A stretch of 64,000 nucleotides of DNA from contig JAJYVT010000002.1 of NCBI GenBank assembly GCA_021791845.1, forward strand, positions 41,347-105,346, in the 5' to 3' direction. Of this stretch, positions 43,922-52,840 are shown one piece after another. The notes under the pieces are model-generated. The model was not told the origin of the DNA. It did not search any database and worked only from the letters and a program-made list of their open reading frames with translations. This DNA is from Actinomycetes bacterium. Its GTDB lineage: Bacteria; Actinomycetota; Acidimicrobiia; Acidimicrobiales; RAAP-2. The position numbers and the translations under genes are program-made. The first letter of the stretch is position 1; each line of letters opens with the position of its first letter.

Positions 43922-45323
43922 GCCCGGGCCGGGGCCCAGACCCGACGCCGCCGTGGTGGCCGAGCTTCGCAGGCCCCGACGCGTCCACGTCGTGGGGGTG
44001 GGCGGCGTGGGCATGAGCGCGATCGCCACCATCCTGTCGGGCATGGGGCACACGGTCAGCGGGAGCGACGTCAAGGCCTCGCCGGTGACCGACCGGTTGG
44101 CGGCCTCCGGCATCACGGTGGCCATCGGGCACGACCCGTCCCACGTTGCCGGGGCCGATCTCGTGACGTTCTCGCCGGCGGTCCCCGAGGACAACGTCGA
44201 GCTCGAGGCGGCGCGCCGTCAGGGGGTCGAGGTCCTCCGACGGTCGGCCGTCCTCGCCGGGCTGGCGGTGTCGCGCCGGTCGGTGGCGGTGGCGGGGACG
44301 CACGGCAAGACGACGACCGCCTCCATGCTGTCGCTGGTCCTGGTCGGCGCCGGCATGCACCCCTCGTTCCTCATCGGGGCGGACGTCAACGAGACGGGCA
44401 CCAACGCGGCGTGGGGCACCGGCGACTGGCTCGTGATGGAGGCCGACGAGAGCTACGGCTCCTTCGGCGGCCTGGCCGCCGAGGTTGCCCTCGTGACCAA
44501 CGTGGAACCTGACCACCTCGACCACTACGGGACGTTCGACGCCCTGGTGGACGCCTTCGGACGGTTCCTCGGCGCGGCCCGGACGCGGGTCGTCTCGGCC
44601 GACGACCCGGTGGCGTCCCGGCTCGGGGCCGCCACCGGTGCCGTCTCCGTCGGGACGGCCCCCGGGGCCACCTACGGCATCACCGAGCTGTCCGTCGCCC
44701 GCAGCGCCGTCGCCTTCGACCTGCACGGCCCCGGCGGCCGGCTCGGCCGGATCGAAGTCCCGGTGCCGGGGGCCCACAACGCCCGCAACGCCGCGTTGGC
44801 GGCGGTGGGGGCGATCTCGGCCGGGGCGTCGTTCGCCGACGCCGCCGGCGCCCTGGCCCGCTTTGCCGGGGTCCCCCGGCGCTTCGAGTTCCGGGGCGAT
44901 GCCGGAGGCGTGACCTTCGTGGACGACTACGCCCACCTTCCCACCGAGGTGCGGGCCACGCTGGCTGCCGCACGGGCCGGGGGATGGGCGCGCATCGTGG
45001 CGGTGTTCCAGCCCCACCGCTACACCCGCACCGCCGCCCTCGCCCCGTCCTTCGCCACGGCGTTCGACGACGCCGACCTCGTGTTCGTCACCGACGTCTA
45101 CAGCGCCGGCGAGCCCGTGGTGCCCGGCGTCTCGGGGCGCCTCGTCGCCGACGCCGTGAACGCCCACCGACCCGACCGCCCGGTCGTCTACGTCTCGTCG
45201 CGGGACGAGTTGCGTGCCGCCGTCGACGCCATGCTGCGCCCCGGGGACCTGTGCTGCACCCTCGGCGCGGGAGACCTCACCACCCTGCCGGACGAGCTCA
45301 TCGCCCTGCGGGGCGGCTCGTGA
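43911..45323 (+). CDS. murC: UDP-N-acetylmuramate-L-alanine ligase
   Basis: The 470-residue Mur ligase has VVGVGGVGMSAIATIL for UDP-MurNAc binding, VAVAGTHGKTTTASML for ATP, EADESYGSF, NVEPDHLDHYG and VDDYAHLPTE. It adds the first residue (L-Ala) of the stem peptide. Its ATG lies 11 bases inside murG and its stop overlaps murB by 4 bases. Confidence 0.95.
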   Translation: MPAEPGPGPRPDAAVVAELRRPRRVHVVGVGGVGMSAIATILSGMGHTVSGSDVKASPVTDRLAASGITVAIGHDPSHVAGADLVTFSPAVPEDNVELEAARRQGVEVLRRSAVLAGLAVSRRSVAVAGTHGKTTTASMLSLVLVGAGMHPSFLIGADVNETGTNAAWGTGDWLVMEADESYGSFGGLAAEVALVTNVEPDHLDHYGTFDALVDAFGRFLGAARTRVVSADDPVASRLGAATGAVSVGTAPGATYGITELSVARSAVAFDLHGPGGRLGRIEVPVPGAHNARNAALAAVGAISAGASFADAAGALARFAGVPRRFEFRGDAGGVTFVDDYAHLPTEVRATLAAARAGGWARIVAVFQPHRYTRTAALAPSFATAFDDADLVFVTDVYSAGEPVVPGVSGRLVADAVNAHRPDRPVVYVSSRDELRAAVDAMLRPGDLCCTLGAGDLTTLPDELIALRGGS

Positions 45324-46453
45324 CCTGCCCCGGTCCCGCCGGGCCGGCGCCCGCCCGGCCGGTTGCCGCCGACGCCCCCGGCCCGGCCGAGGTCGCCGCG
45401 CTCGCCGTCGCCGTCGCCGAGCGCCTGGGGCCGGCCGCCCGGTCCGCCGCCCCGCTCGGTCCCCTCACCACCTACCGGGTCGGCGGTGTGGCGGCGGTGA
45501 TGGTCGACGTGGCCTCCGAGGAGGACCTGCTCGGCCTCCAGCGCGTGCTCGGGGAGCTCGGCGCCGCCGGTCGTCTGCCGGTCCTCGTGCTGGGCAAGGG
45601 CTCCAACGTGCTGGTGGCCGACGCCGGGTTCCCCGGTCTGGTCGTGCGCCTCGGCGCACAACCGGGCGACCAGCTGAGCGCGATCACGCTGCCCGCGGCC
45701 GGTGACGGCGGGCCGGGGGGGGAGGGTGCGAGCGTCAGGGTGCGAGCCGGCGGCGGCGCGGGGCTGCCCGTCCTGGCGCGGCGAAGCGTGGAGGCGGGCC
45801 TCACCGGTCTCGAGTGGGCGGTGGGCATCCCGGGCACGGTCGGTGGCGCGGTGGCGATGAACGCCGGCGGCCACGGCTCCGACACCGCCGCCTGCCTGGC
45901 CCGGTTCCGTCTGGTCGACCTGGCGGGCGAGGGAGCGGTGGAGGACGGCCCCGAGCGGCTCCACCTCGGCTACCGCACGTCGGCCCTCGGCCCGGCCGAG
46001 GTCGTCGTGTGGGCCGAGTTCGCCGCTCGCAGGGGCGACCCGGCCGTCGGGCGGGCGACCCTGTCGGACATCGTCCGCTGGCGGCGCGAGCACCAGCCCG
46101 GCGGCAGCAATGCCGGCTCGGTCTTCACCAACCCGCCCGGGGACTCGGCCGGCCGGCTGGTCGACGCGTCCGGGCTGAAAGGGTTCCGCCTGGGGAGCGC
46201 GCGCGTGTCGGAGAAGCACGCCAACTTCATCCAGGCCGACAACGGGGGCTCGGCCGACGACGTGCGTGCCCTCATGGCCCACGTCAGGCGGGTGGTGGCC
46301 GAGGTGACCGGGGTGGTGCTCCGCCCCGAGGTGAAGCTGATCGGGTTCACCCCCGACGGCATCGACGGGGACGGGGACGGGGACGGGGACGGGGACGGGG
46401 GAGCGCAGGCGGGCAGGGCGGGTCCCGCCACGTCGAAGGGGGAGCCAGCGTGA
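45320..46453 (+). CDS. murB: UDP-N-acetylenolpyruvoylglucosamine reductase
   Basis: The 377-residue flavoenzyme has TTYRVGGVAAVMV and LGKGSNVLVAD for FAD, PGTVGGAVAMNAGGHG, GSNAGSVFTNPPGDSAGRLV with the catalytic serine, and SEKHANFI. It reduces enolpyruvyl-UDP-GlcNAc to UDP-MurNAc. The C-terminus carries six Asp-Gly dipeptides from a hexanucleotide repeat, outside the conserved fold. It starts at GTG (GTGA overlap) and ends in a GTGA overlap with ftsQ. Confidence 0.94.
   Translation: MTCPGPAGPAPARPVAADAPGPAEVAALAVAVAERLGPAARSAAPLGPLTTYRVGGVAAVMVDVASEEDLLGLQRVLGELGAAGRLPVLVLGKGSNVLVADAGFPGLVVRLGAQPGDQLSAITLPAAGDGGPGGEGASVRVRAGGGAGLPVLARRSVEAGLTGLEWAVGIPGTVGGAVAMNAGGHGSDTAACLARFRLVDLAGEGAVEDGPERLHLGYRTSALGPAEVVVWAEFAARRGDPAVGRATLSDIVRWRREHQPGGSNAGSVFTNPPGDSAGRLVDASGLKGFRLGSARVSEKHANFIQADNGGSADDVRALMAHVRRVVAEVTGVVLRPEVKLIGFTPDGIDGDGDGDGDGDGGAQAGRAGPATSKGEPA
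46364..46399 (+). repeat. hexanucleotide repeat (GACGGG)x6 in murB
   Basis: Six perfect copies of GACGGG encode Asp-Gly repeats at the murB C-terminus. Copy number can change without a frameshift. Confidence 0.92.
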
Positions 46454-47328
46454 GCCAGACGGGACGATCCGCCACCATGCGCCGGCCGGCGGGTCGCAGC
46501 CGGCCCGAGCGGCGGGGGGGCGCGGCACTGCGGGAGCCGGCCCGCAGCGGGTCGAGGCACCCCGAGGGGCGCACGGTGACGATGGACCCGCGGATGCAAG
46601 AGCGCCGCGCCGACGTGCTGCGCCAGCAAGCCCGCCGACGGCTGCGCCGTGCCCTGGCCGTGCTCGCCCTGTGCGCCCTGGCCGTGGCGGGCTGGGTCGT
46701 CGTCCATTCGCAGGTCTTCGGGGCCCGGGTGGTCACGGTCGTCGGCGCCCCCCCGGGCGAGCGTGCCGCCGTCATCCAGGCGGCGGGCCTCACCGGCGCC
46801 CCACCCCTGCTGGACGTCGGGGCGGCGAACGCCGCCGCCGTCGAGCGGCTGCCCTGGGTCGCCACCGCCACCGTCTCCCGCCAGTGGCCGGACGGCGTCC
46901 GGGTCGTCGTGACCCAGCGCACGCCGGTTGCGGTGGTGGCCGAGGCCGCGCCGTCGACCGGGTTCGCCGAGATCGACCGGGACGGGCGCGTGCAGGCCAC
47001 GGTCCCGACGCCTCCGGCCGGGCTGGTCCAGGTGACGGGGACGGCTGCGCCCGGCGCGCCGGGGACGACCCTGGTCGACGCCCGGGCCGCCCTGGAGGTG
47101 GCGTCGACGCTGCCCAAGGCCTTCGCCGCCCAGGTCACCCAGGTCCAGGCCGGGCCCGGGGGAGATGTCACCCTCCAGTTGACGTCTCCCGTCACCGTCT
47201 ACTTGGGGTCGACGGCTGACCTCCGGGCAAAGTACGAGGACGCGGCGGCGCTCCTGGCCGGAGCGTCGCTGGCCAAGGGCGAGGTCATCGACGTCTCGGC
47301 GCCCTCCACGCCGGTCGTGCGGCCCTGA
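46450..47328 (+). CDS. ftsQ: division protein FtsQ
   Basis: The 292-residue bitopic protein has an Arg-rich cytoplasmic part of about 75 residues, one membrane helix at about 76-96, a POTRA domain starting ARVVTVVGAPPGERAAVIQAAGL, and the FtsQ segment LPWVATATVSRQWPDGVRVVV. It links FtsL/FtsB to the divisome. It starts at GTG within the murB stop. The transcript may end or be joined by the ftsZ promoter in the following 200-bp gap. Confidence 0.92.
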   Translation: MSQTGRSATMRRPAGRSRPERRGGAALREPARSGSRHPEGRTVTMDPRMQERRADVLRQQARRRLRRALAVLALCALAVAGWVVVHSQVFGARVVTVVGAPPGERAAVIQAAGLTGAPPLLDVGAANAAAVERLPWVATATVSRQWPDGVRVVVTQRTPVAVVAEAAPSTGFAEIDRDGRVQATVPTPPAGLVQVTGTAAPGAPGTTLVDARAALEVASTLPKAFAAQVTQVQAGPGGDVTLQLTSPVTVYLGSTADLRAKYEDAAALLAGASLAKGEVIDVSAPSTPVVRP

Positions 47329-47356
47329 CCTGAGCCCGTTCCGGGGGATCCCCTGC

Positions 47357-47385
47357 TTGACCGGGCCTTGTGGCCCCCCTATCGT
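47357..47385 (+). promoter_or_regulatory. ftsZ promoter with an inverted repeat in its spacer
   Basis: TTGACC (47357-47362), 17 bp and TATCGT (47380-47385) form a good promoter. The spacer contains GGGCCTTGTGGCCC (47363-47376), 5-bp arms around 4 bases. This is the same size as the DevR-like boxes but lacks their GGGAC half-site. A protein bound there would control ftsZ. The expected leader is about 138 bases. Confidence 0.72.
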
Positions 47386-47528
47386 GGACCCGGGTCGCGT
47401 TGACTCAACGTCGACTTGCGCGTCAGGTTGACGACGCGTGCGGACATCCGGAGCCCGCCCTTGCCGGCACGATGCGGAGCCCCGAGCAGCGCGATTGGCC
47501 GGCGATCGCCACAGCATCGAGGGAGCCA

Positions 47529-48641
47529 ATGACCGTTCCGTCACAGAGCAACTACCTGGCGTTGATCAAGGTGGTCGGTGTGGGGGGCGGCGGTGTGAAT
47601 GCGGTCAACCGGATGATCGACGCCGGTCTCAAGAACGTCGAGTTCATCGCCGCCAACACCGACGCGCAGGCCCTGCTCATGAGCGACGCCGACCTGAAGC
47701 TGGACATCGGGCGCCAGCTGACCCGCGGCCTCGGGGCCGGAAGCGATCCCGAGGTGGGACGGCAGGCGGCCGAGGAGCACCGGGGCGAGATCGAAGAGGC
47801 GCTCCAGGGTGCCGACATGGTGTTCATCACCGCCGGCAAGGGCGGCGGCACCGGCACCGGCGCCGCGCCGGTGGTGGCCGAGGTGGCCAAGGGGCTGGGC
47901 GCGCTGACCATCGGCGTCGTCACGCGCCCCTTCACCTTCGAGGGCCGCCGCCGGGCCATGCAGGCCGAGAAGGGCATCCAGGTCCTGAAGGACAAGGTCG
48001 ACACCCTCATCGTCATCCCCAACGACCGGCTGCTCACGGTGTCCAACGAGAAGACCTCGATGGTCAACGCCTTCAAGATGGCCGACGAGGTCCTCCTCCA
48101 GGGCGTGCGGGGCATCACCGACCTCATCACGGTGCCGGGCCTCATCAACACCGACTTCGCCGACGTGAAGATGGTAATGCTCAACGCCGGAACCGCCATC
48201 ATGGGGATTGGCAGCGCCGCCGGCGAAGGGCGGGCGGTGAACGCGGCCCGCGGGGCCATCACCAGCCCGCTGCTCGAGGCGTCGATCGAGGGCGCCCGGG
48301 GCATCCTGCTCAACATCGCCGGCGGGAGCGACCTCGGCCTCTTCGAGGTGAACGAGGCCGCCGAGATCATCCACTCCGTCGCCCACCCCGACGCCAACAT
48401 CATCTTCGGCGCGGTGATCGACGACGCCATGGGCGACGAGGTGCGCGTCACGGTCATCGCCGCCGGCTTCGAGCGCTGGGACGACACCGCCCGCACCGGG
48501 CAGTCGGTTGCCGAGCCTTCGCCGTCGAGCAACGGCCTGGGCCTCGAGTCGAGCGCCCCGCTCGACATCTTTGCCGACGCCAGCGAGAACGGCCTCGACC
48601 TCGGCGACGACGACTTCGACGTCCCGTCGTTCTTGCGCTGA
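47529..48641 (+). CDS. ftsZ: cell division GTPase FtsZ
   Basis: The 370-residue tubulin homologue has [16 protein letters not shown] at the start, the GTP-binding [17 protein letters not shown], and the T7 loop region [11 protein letters not shown]. The acidic linker ends in [11 protein letters not shown], the peptide that binds SepF and other partners. GAGGGAG lies 4 bases before the ATG. The frame is open further upstream but the conserved N-terminus fixes the start. The stop TGA sits in CTGA, the likely start of the next gene. Confidence 0.97.
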   Translation: MTVPSQSNYLALIKVVGVGGGGVNAVNRMIDAGLKNVEFIAANTDAQALLMSDADLKLDIGRQLTRGLGAGSDPEVGRQAAEEHRGEIEEALQGADMVFITAGKGGGTGTGAAPVVAEVAKGLGALTIGVVTRPFTFEGRRRAMQAEKGIQVLKDKVDTLIVIPNDRLLTVSNEKTSMVNAFKMADEVLLQGVRGITDLITVPGLINTDFADVKMVMLNAGTAIMGIGSAAGEGRAVNAARGAITSPLLEASIEGARGILLNIAGGSDLGLFEVNEAAEIIHSVAHPDANIIFGAVIDDAMGDEVRVTVIAAGFERWDDTARTGQSVAEPSPSSNGLGLESSAPLDIFADASENGLDLGDDDFDVPSFLR

Positions 48642-49399
48642 CCCCGTCCACGCCCCCGCCCGCGACCCCGGCGTCGGCCCCCGCTCCGTCCCCGTTCTCG
48701 CCCGAGGGGACGGCGGCTTCGGACACGGCCGTTGCCGAGGCCCTTGCCACCGCCCGCCGGCGCATTGCCGAGACGGGCGTCACACCGGCGACGGTCCGCG
48801 TGGTCGCCGTGACGAAGGGTTTCGGTCCCGAAGCGGTGCTGGCGGCGCGCCGGGCCGGGCTCGACGACGTGGGGGAGAACTACGCCCAGGAGCTCCTGGG
48901 CAAGGTCCGGGCGCTGGCCGGGGAGGCGGGGGCGGGTGAGGGCACGGCGGTGCGGTGGCACTTCCTCGGGGCCGTGCAGCGCAACAAGGTGCCGCAGCTC
49001 GCCCCGGTGGTCTGGTGCTGGCAGGGCCTGTCGCGCCTGGCGGAGGGCGAGGCGATCGCCCGGCGCCGCCCGGGTGCTGCGGTGCTGGTGGAGGTGGAGC
49101 TCACCGGGGTCCCCGGCCGCAACGGTTGTGCGCCCGGGGACGTCCCGGCCCTGGTGGAGGGCCTGCGACGGCTCGAGCTGGACGTGCGGGGCCTCATGAC
49201 GGTGGCCCCGCAGGACCCCGAGGGTGCCCGGGCGGCCTTCCGGGCGGTGCGCCGCCTGGCCGACGACCTGGGCCTCCCCGAGCGGTCCATGGGGATGAGC
49301 GACGACTACCCGCTGGCGGTGCGCGAGGGGGCGACGATGGTCCGACTGGGCCGGGCGCTCTTCGGCGACCGGCCACCGCGACGGGTGACCGGATCGTGA
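48638..49399 (+). CDS. YggS/YlmE-type PLP-binding protein, probable CTG start
   Basis: The 253-residue protein has the family pattern [21 protein letters not shown] with the PLP lysine, [22 protein letters not shown], and the C-terminal [24 protein letters not shown]. It is a PLP homeostasis protein, usual between ftsZ and sepF. No ATG, GTG or TTG is found in frame anywhere near the beginning: the first is a GTG three codons before the AVTK motif, too late. CTG at 48638, in a CTGA overlap with ftsZ, is the only sensible start. The first 27 residues are Pro/Ala/Ser-rich. Confidence 0.9.
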   Translation: MTPSTPPPATPASAPAPSPFSPEGTAASDTAVAEALATARRRIAETGVTPATVRVVAVTKGFGPEAVLAARRAGLDDVGENYAQELLGKVRALAGEAGAGEGTAVRWHFLGAVQRNKVPQLAPVVWCWQGLSRLAEGEAIARRRPGAAVLVEVELTGVPGRNGCAPGDVPALVEGLRRLELDVRGLMTVAPQDPEGARAAFRAVRRLADDLGLPERSMGMSDDYPLAVREGATMVRLGRALFGDRPPRRVTGS

Positions 49400-49460
49400 C
49401 GCCGGGGTGTACGCCCGGAGCTTGGACGACGCAGTACGCTACGCCCCGAGGAGACGCGTG

Positions 49461-50042
49461 ATGCCCACCTTTCTGAAAAAGACCATGGTGTACCTCGGGC
49501 TGCTCGACGACGAGTACGACGACTACGACGACTACGAGGACCACAGCCCGCGCAGCTTCACCAACGGACCGGCGTCGAGGGTCGAGCCGCGGATGTCGTT
49601 CGAGCGCGACCCGATGGAGGACGACCGCCCGACCACGCAGGTCGGGCGCATCCGCACGGTGCCCCGCGAGTCGGTGGCGGCGTCGGCGCCGCCCCCTGCG
49701 TCCGCACCGCCGACGTTCGCCGGGCGCGTCTCGGCGCCGGTGATCCGGCCGATGAGCGTGGGCGAGGCGGCCAAGGTCCAGGTGGTGGCGCCGACCCGGT
49801 TCGGGGACGCCAAGGAGATCGCCGACTGCCTGAAGTCCAGCCGGCCGGTGATCGTCAACCTCCAGGTGGCCGAGCGCGACCTCCAGCGCCGAATGATCGA
49901 TTTCTGCAGCGGTGTCACCTACGCCCTGAGCGGCGAGATGGAGAAGGTGGCCGACGAGGTGTTCCTGCTGACGCCGACCAACGTGAAGGTGTCCGACGAG
50001 GAGCGCCAGCGCCTGCAGGAGCGTGGCTTCGGGCGAAGCTGA
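49461..50042 (+). CDS. sepF: cell division protein SepF
   Basis: The 193-residue protein has the N-terminal membrane-binding amphipathic segment MPTFLKKTMVYLGLL, an acidic Asp/Tyr-rich and Pro-rich linker, and the SepF core APTRFGDAKEIADCLKSSRP with QRRMIDFCSGVTYALSGEME. It ties FtsZ to the membrane in actinomycetes, which lack FtsA. GAGGAG precedes the ATG. Confidence 0.95.
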   Translation: MPTFLKKTMVYLGLLDDEYDDYDDYEDHSPRSFTNGPASRVEPRMSFERDPMEDDRPTTQVGRIRTVPRESVAASAPPPASAPPTFAGRVSAPVIRPMSVGEAAKVQVVAPTRFGDAKEIADCLKSSRPVIVNLQVAERDLQRRMIDFCSGVTYALSGEMEKVADEVFLLTPTNVKVSDEERQRLQERGFGRS

Positions 50043-50048
50043 CCCTCG

Positions 50049-50315
50049 GTGAACGTCCTCGACATCATCGCCTACATCGTCGAGGCGTACGTCTTCCTCC
50101 TGATCGCTCGGGCCCTCCTCAGCTGGTTGCCCGCCCGGCCCGGCACCGTGCTGTTCCGGGTCGTGCGCGCCCTCGACACCGTGATCGAGCCGGTGCTGCG
50201 TCCCATCCGGCGGGTGCTGCCGCCCATCCGGGCCGGCGGCATGGGCATCGACCTGTCGTTCATCGTGGTGATCGTGGTGGCCCAGCTCATCGTCGTCCCG
50301 CTGCTGCGGAGCTGA
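50049..50315 (+). CDS. YggT-family membrane protein
   Basis: The 88-residue protein has two membrane helices (about 5-25 and 68-86) around ALLSWLPARPGTVLFRVVRALDTVIEPVLRPIRR, the YggT signature. Its role is unknown, but it is a constant neighbour of sepF in Gram-positives. It starts at GTG six bases after sepF. Confidence 0.88.
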   Translation: MNVLDIIAYIVEAYVFLLIARALLSWLPARPGTVLFRVVRALDTVIEPVLRPIRRVLPPIRAGGMGIDLSFIVVIVVAQLIVVPLLRS

Positions 50316-50407
50316 CGCCGCCGGCGTCCTCGTCGCAGTCGGCGTGCAGGGGCGGCGCCCCCGCCAGCAGCACGTCGGACATCCGGTGGCGCCCACGACC
50401 ACAGGAG

Positions 50408-50413
50408 TACACT
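50408..50413 (+). promoter_or_regulatory. -10 element of divIVA, leaderless
   Basis: TACACT ends 8 bases before the divIVA ATG, the same hexamer and spacing as at the AlkB-like gene. A start near the ATG would give a leaderless mRNA separate from the sepF transcript. Confidence 0.6.
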
Positions 50414-50421
50414 GCGCCCAC

Positions 50422-51261
50422 ATGGACAGCACCCCGCCCACCCAGTCGATCCTCGACACGCTGCGGACCGTGGAGTTCCGCCTTGGGCTGAAGGGCTACA
50501 ACGTCGACGAGGTCGACGAGTACCTCGAGAAGGCGGCGGTCGAGGCCGAGTCCGTCCTCGAGCAGCTGCGCACCGCCAACGAGCGCCTGCGCCAGGCGAA
50601 CGAGCGCATCGGACAGCTGGAGGTCGAGGCGCAGCGCTCGGCCGGGGAGCGCCCGTCGCCCCTCGAGTCGGCGTCGGTGACGGGCGTCAGCGACGACACC
50701 CTCCAGCGCACGTTGGTGCTGGCACAGAAGTTCGTCGACCAGACCAAGCGTGAGGCCGAGGCCGAAGCGGCCGAGATCGTCGGCCGGGCCGACGAGCGGG
50801 CCGGGGCCGTCCTCCAGCAGGCCGAGGAGCGGGCCCGGCAGATCACCACCGAGTCGGAGCAGCGCCTCCGCGAGGAGGTGGCCCGCCTGGAGACCATGCG
50901 GACCCGCTTGGCGGGCGACGTCGAGGCCATGACCCGCCACCTGGACGAGCAGCGCACCCGCATCCGGGCATCGCTCACCGAGGCCCTCAAGTGGATCGAC
51001 GAGCGGGTGCAGCCCGGCAGCGTCCTCAGCACCGTCCGCGACGACGCGGACAAGGGCTCCGCTGGCAACGGCACCCCGTCGCGCAACTCGGGGTCGGATG
51101 CGCCGCGCCAGCACGCGCCCGAGCGCAAGCCCTCCTCCGACGCCGGGCACGCCTCCTCGGGCGGCTCGGCCCCCCCGTCGGAGCGGTCCGGGCCGGGTGA
51201 GCCGAGGCTGCGCAGCGTCGGCTCGGGCGAGGACCTCTTCGAGAGCCGCCGAACCGAGTAG
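50422..51261 (+). CDS. divIVA: polar growth and septum protein DivIVA (Wag31)
   Basis: The 279-residue protein starts with the DivIVA membrane-binding domain (TVEFRLGLKGYNVDEVDEYLEKAAVEAE, about 15-42), then long coiled coils at about 40-70 and 100-210, and a Gly/Ser/Pro-rich tail of about 65 residues. In actinomycetes DivIVA marks the poles and organises cell-wall growth. TACACT lies 8 bases before the ATG and there is no ribosome-binding site. The tail is longer than usual. Confidence 0.93.
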   Translation: MDSTPPTQSILDTLRTVEFRLGLKGYNVDEVDEYLEKAAVEAESVLEQLRTANERLRQANERIGQLEVEAQRSAGERPSPLESASVTGVSDDTLQRTLVLAQKFVDQTKREAEAEAAEIVGRADERAGAVLQQAEERARQITTESEQRLREEVARLETMRTRLAGDVEAMTRHLDEQRTRIRASLTEALKWIDERVQPGSVLSTVRDDADKGSAGNGTPSRNSGSDAPRQHAPERKPSSDAGHASSGGSAPPSERSGPGEPRLRSVGSGEDLFESRRTE

Positions 51262-51343
51262 CGGCGGTCGCCGCCAGCCGCCGCACCGGGCGGCGGCCCC
51301 GGAGCGCAGCCGTCCCGCCATGGGCGCGCCGGCCGGGGGATGG

Positions 51344-51372
51344 TTGAAGGGGCGGGTGGGGTCCGCTATGTT
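51344..51372 (+). promoter_or_regulatory. promoter of the DksA-like gene
   Basis: TTGAAG (51344-51349), 17 bp and TATGTT (51367-51372) form a well-spaced promoter, 68 bases before the ATG. It separates the dksA-like/lspA/rluD group from divIVA. Confidence 0.72.
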
Positions 51373-51440
51373 CTCCGGCTCCTGCCCCCGGCCGACCGCG
51401 CCGGCGGCTGGCCGGGTCACCGGGCGGAGAGGAGGACGAC

Positions 51441-52340
51441 ATGGCGTCAGCGACCAAGGCGGCCGCGTCCAAGTCGGTGCAGAAGGCGTCGGTGCAGAAG
51501 GCGAAGCCGACGGCGGGAACGAAGGCGCGAGCGGGTAAGGTCCCCGGACCGGGTGCAGCCGCGACGACGGCCAAGAAGGCCCCGGCCACGGTGGCCAAGC
51601 GCTCCGGCGCAACGTCCGCCGCACCTGCCCGTGCGTCCCGGTCAGCGTCGCGGCCGGGTTCGGGCACGACCTCCGGCGCGAAGACCGGCACGAAGAAGGC
51701 ACAGACCGCCGTCCGCAAGGCGGCCACGAAGGAGACGGTGAAGAGCCCAGTGACGTCCACCACCCGCTCGGTCGACAAGGCGGAGAAGAAGAAGGCTGCC
51801 GCACCGGCGAAGGCGCCGGCGAAGGCGCCGGCGAAGGCCCCGGCGAAGGCGTCGGCACAGACGCAGAAGGCGGCGCCGCCCGCCTCGTCGACGGCGACGC
51901 ACGGGCGCAACGGCGCCAAGCCCGCCGCCCGCCCGCCGGCGGGGAAGGCGGCGGCCGGCCCCTACGCCGGGGACGACAAGTTCCTGGCCGAGCAGCGCCA
52001 CCTCTTGGAGTCCGAGCGTGCCGTCTACCAGAGCCAGGCGTCGGACCTGAAAGCCGAGGCCGACTCGCTGGCCCAGGAGCGCGAGCCCGGTGACGTGCAG
52101 TTCGACGAGGAGTCGGGCGAGGGCGGCACCGTCACCGTCGACCGGGAGCGCGACCTCGCGCTCTCGGCACAGGCGCTGGCCGCGGTGGAGGAGATCGACG
52201 CGGCGCTGGCCCGCATCGAGGACAAGACCTACGGCGCGTGCGAGCGCTGCCACCAGCCCATCCCCAAGCCCCGGCTCAAGGCCCTGCCGTTCGCCCGGCT
52301 GTGCGTGGCGTGCAAGAGCGGGGGACTGTCGCGGCGCTGA
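51441..52340 (+). CDS. DksA/TraR zinc-finger protein with a histone H1-like N-terminal tail
   Basis: Residues about 175-299 form a DksA/TraR-type protein: a coiled segment ([18 protein letters not shown]) and a four-cysteine finger [20 protein letters not shown]...LCVACK. The first 170 residues are almost only Lys, Ala, Pro, Thr and Ser, with four AKAP repeats, like histone H1 tails. Mycobacterial RbpA and CarD are unrelated. It may act on RNA polymerase through the finger while the tail binds nucleic acid. GGAGAGGAGG lies just upstream. The stop overlaps the lspA start in CTGA. Confidence 0.87.
   Translation: MASATKAAASKSVQKASVQKAKPTAGTKARAGKVPGPGAAATTAKKAPATVAKRSGATSAAPARASRSASRPGSGTTSGAKTGTKKAQTAVRKAATKETVKSPVTSTTRSVDKAEKKKAAAPAKAPAKAPAKAPAKASAQTQKAAPPASSTATHGRNGAKPAARPPAGKAAAGPYAGDDKFLAEQRHLLESERAVYQSQASDLKAEADSLAQEREPGDVQFDEESGEGGTVTVDRERDLALSAQALAAVEEIDAALARIEDKTYGACERCHQPIPKPRLKALPFARLCVACKSGGLSRR
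51801..51848 (+). repeat. 12-bp coding repeat (AKAP units)
   Basis: Four copies of GCGCCGGCGAAG (two with one changed base) lie in the Lys/Ala-rich tail of the DksA-like protein and add four residues each. Confidence 0.88.
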
Positions 52341-52840
52341 ACGGCTCGCGCCGGCGGCCCCTCGTGGTGGCGGTGGCGGTGGCGGTGCTCGTCGTCGCCG
52401 CCGACCAGGTGACGACCTCGTGGGCCGAGGCGGACCTCCATCGCCCTGTCCATCTGCTGGGGCCGCTGGGTCTCGCCCTGCAGTACAACTCGGGGACGGC
52501 CTTCAGCCTGTTCACGGGGGCGCGGTGGTGGCTCGTCCCGGTGGTCGTGGTGCTGGCGGCCGTCGTGGCCTGGCTCGCCTGGCGGGCGGAGTCGCTGCTC
52601 CTCGCCGTCGGGTACGGCCTCGTCCTCGGGGGCGCCGTCGGGAACCTGGCCGACCGGCTGGCGCGGGGCCATCACGGTGAGGTGGTGGACTTCGTGACCC
52701 TCTCGCACTGGCCCACCTTCAACGTGGCCGACGCATGCATCACGGTGGGGATCGTCGTGGTGGCGGTGGGGTGGCTCCGCCAGCCCTTCGGCCCCCGTCG
52801 CTCGCCGGGCGCGCGCGGGCACACGGAGCCGGTCGGGTGA
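52337..52840 (+). CDS. lspA: prolipoprotein signal peptidase (signal peptidase II)
   Basis: The roughly 167-residue protein has four membrane helices and the catalytic motifs: [33 protein letters not shown] with the first Asp, and [10 protein letters not shown] with the second. The usual DQ-x-TK motif after helix 1 reads DQVTT. It cuts signal peptides from lipoproteins. The likely start is CTG at 52337 in a CTGA overlap; GTG at 52310 (31-base overlap) or 52364 are alternatives, the last losing the basic N-terminus. Its stop overlaps rluD (GTGA). Confidence 0.9.
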   Translation: MNGSRRRPLVVAVAVAVLVVAADQVTTSWAEADLHRPVHLLGPLGLALQYNSGTAFSLFTGARWWLVPVVVVLAAVVAWLAWRAESLLLAVGYGLVLGGAVGNLADRLARGHHGEVVDFVTLSHWPTFNVADACITVGIVVVAVGWLRQPFGPRRSPGARGHTEPVG

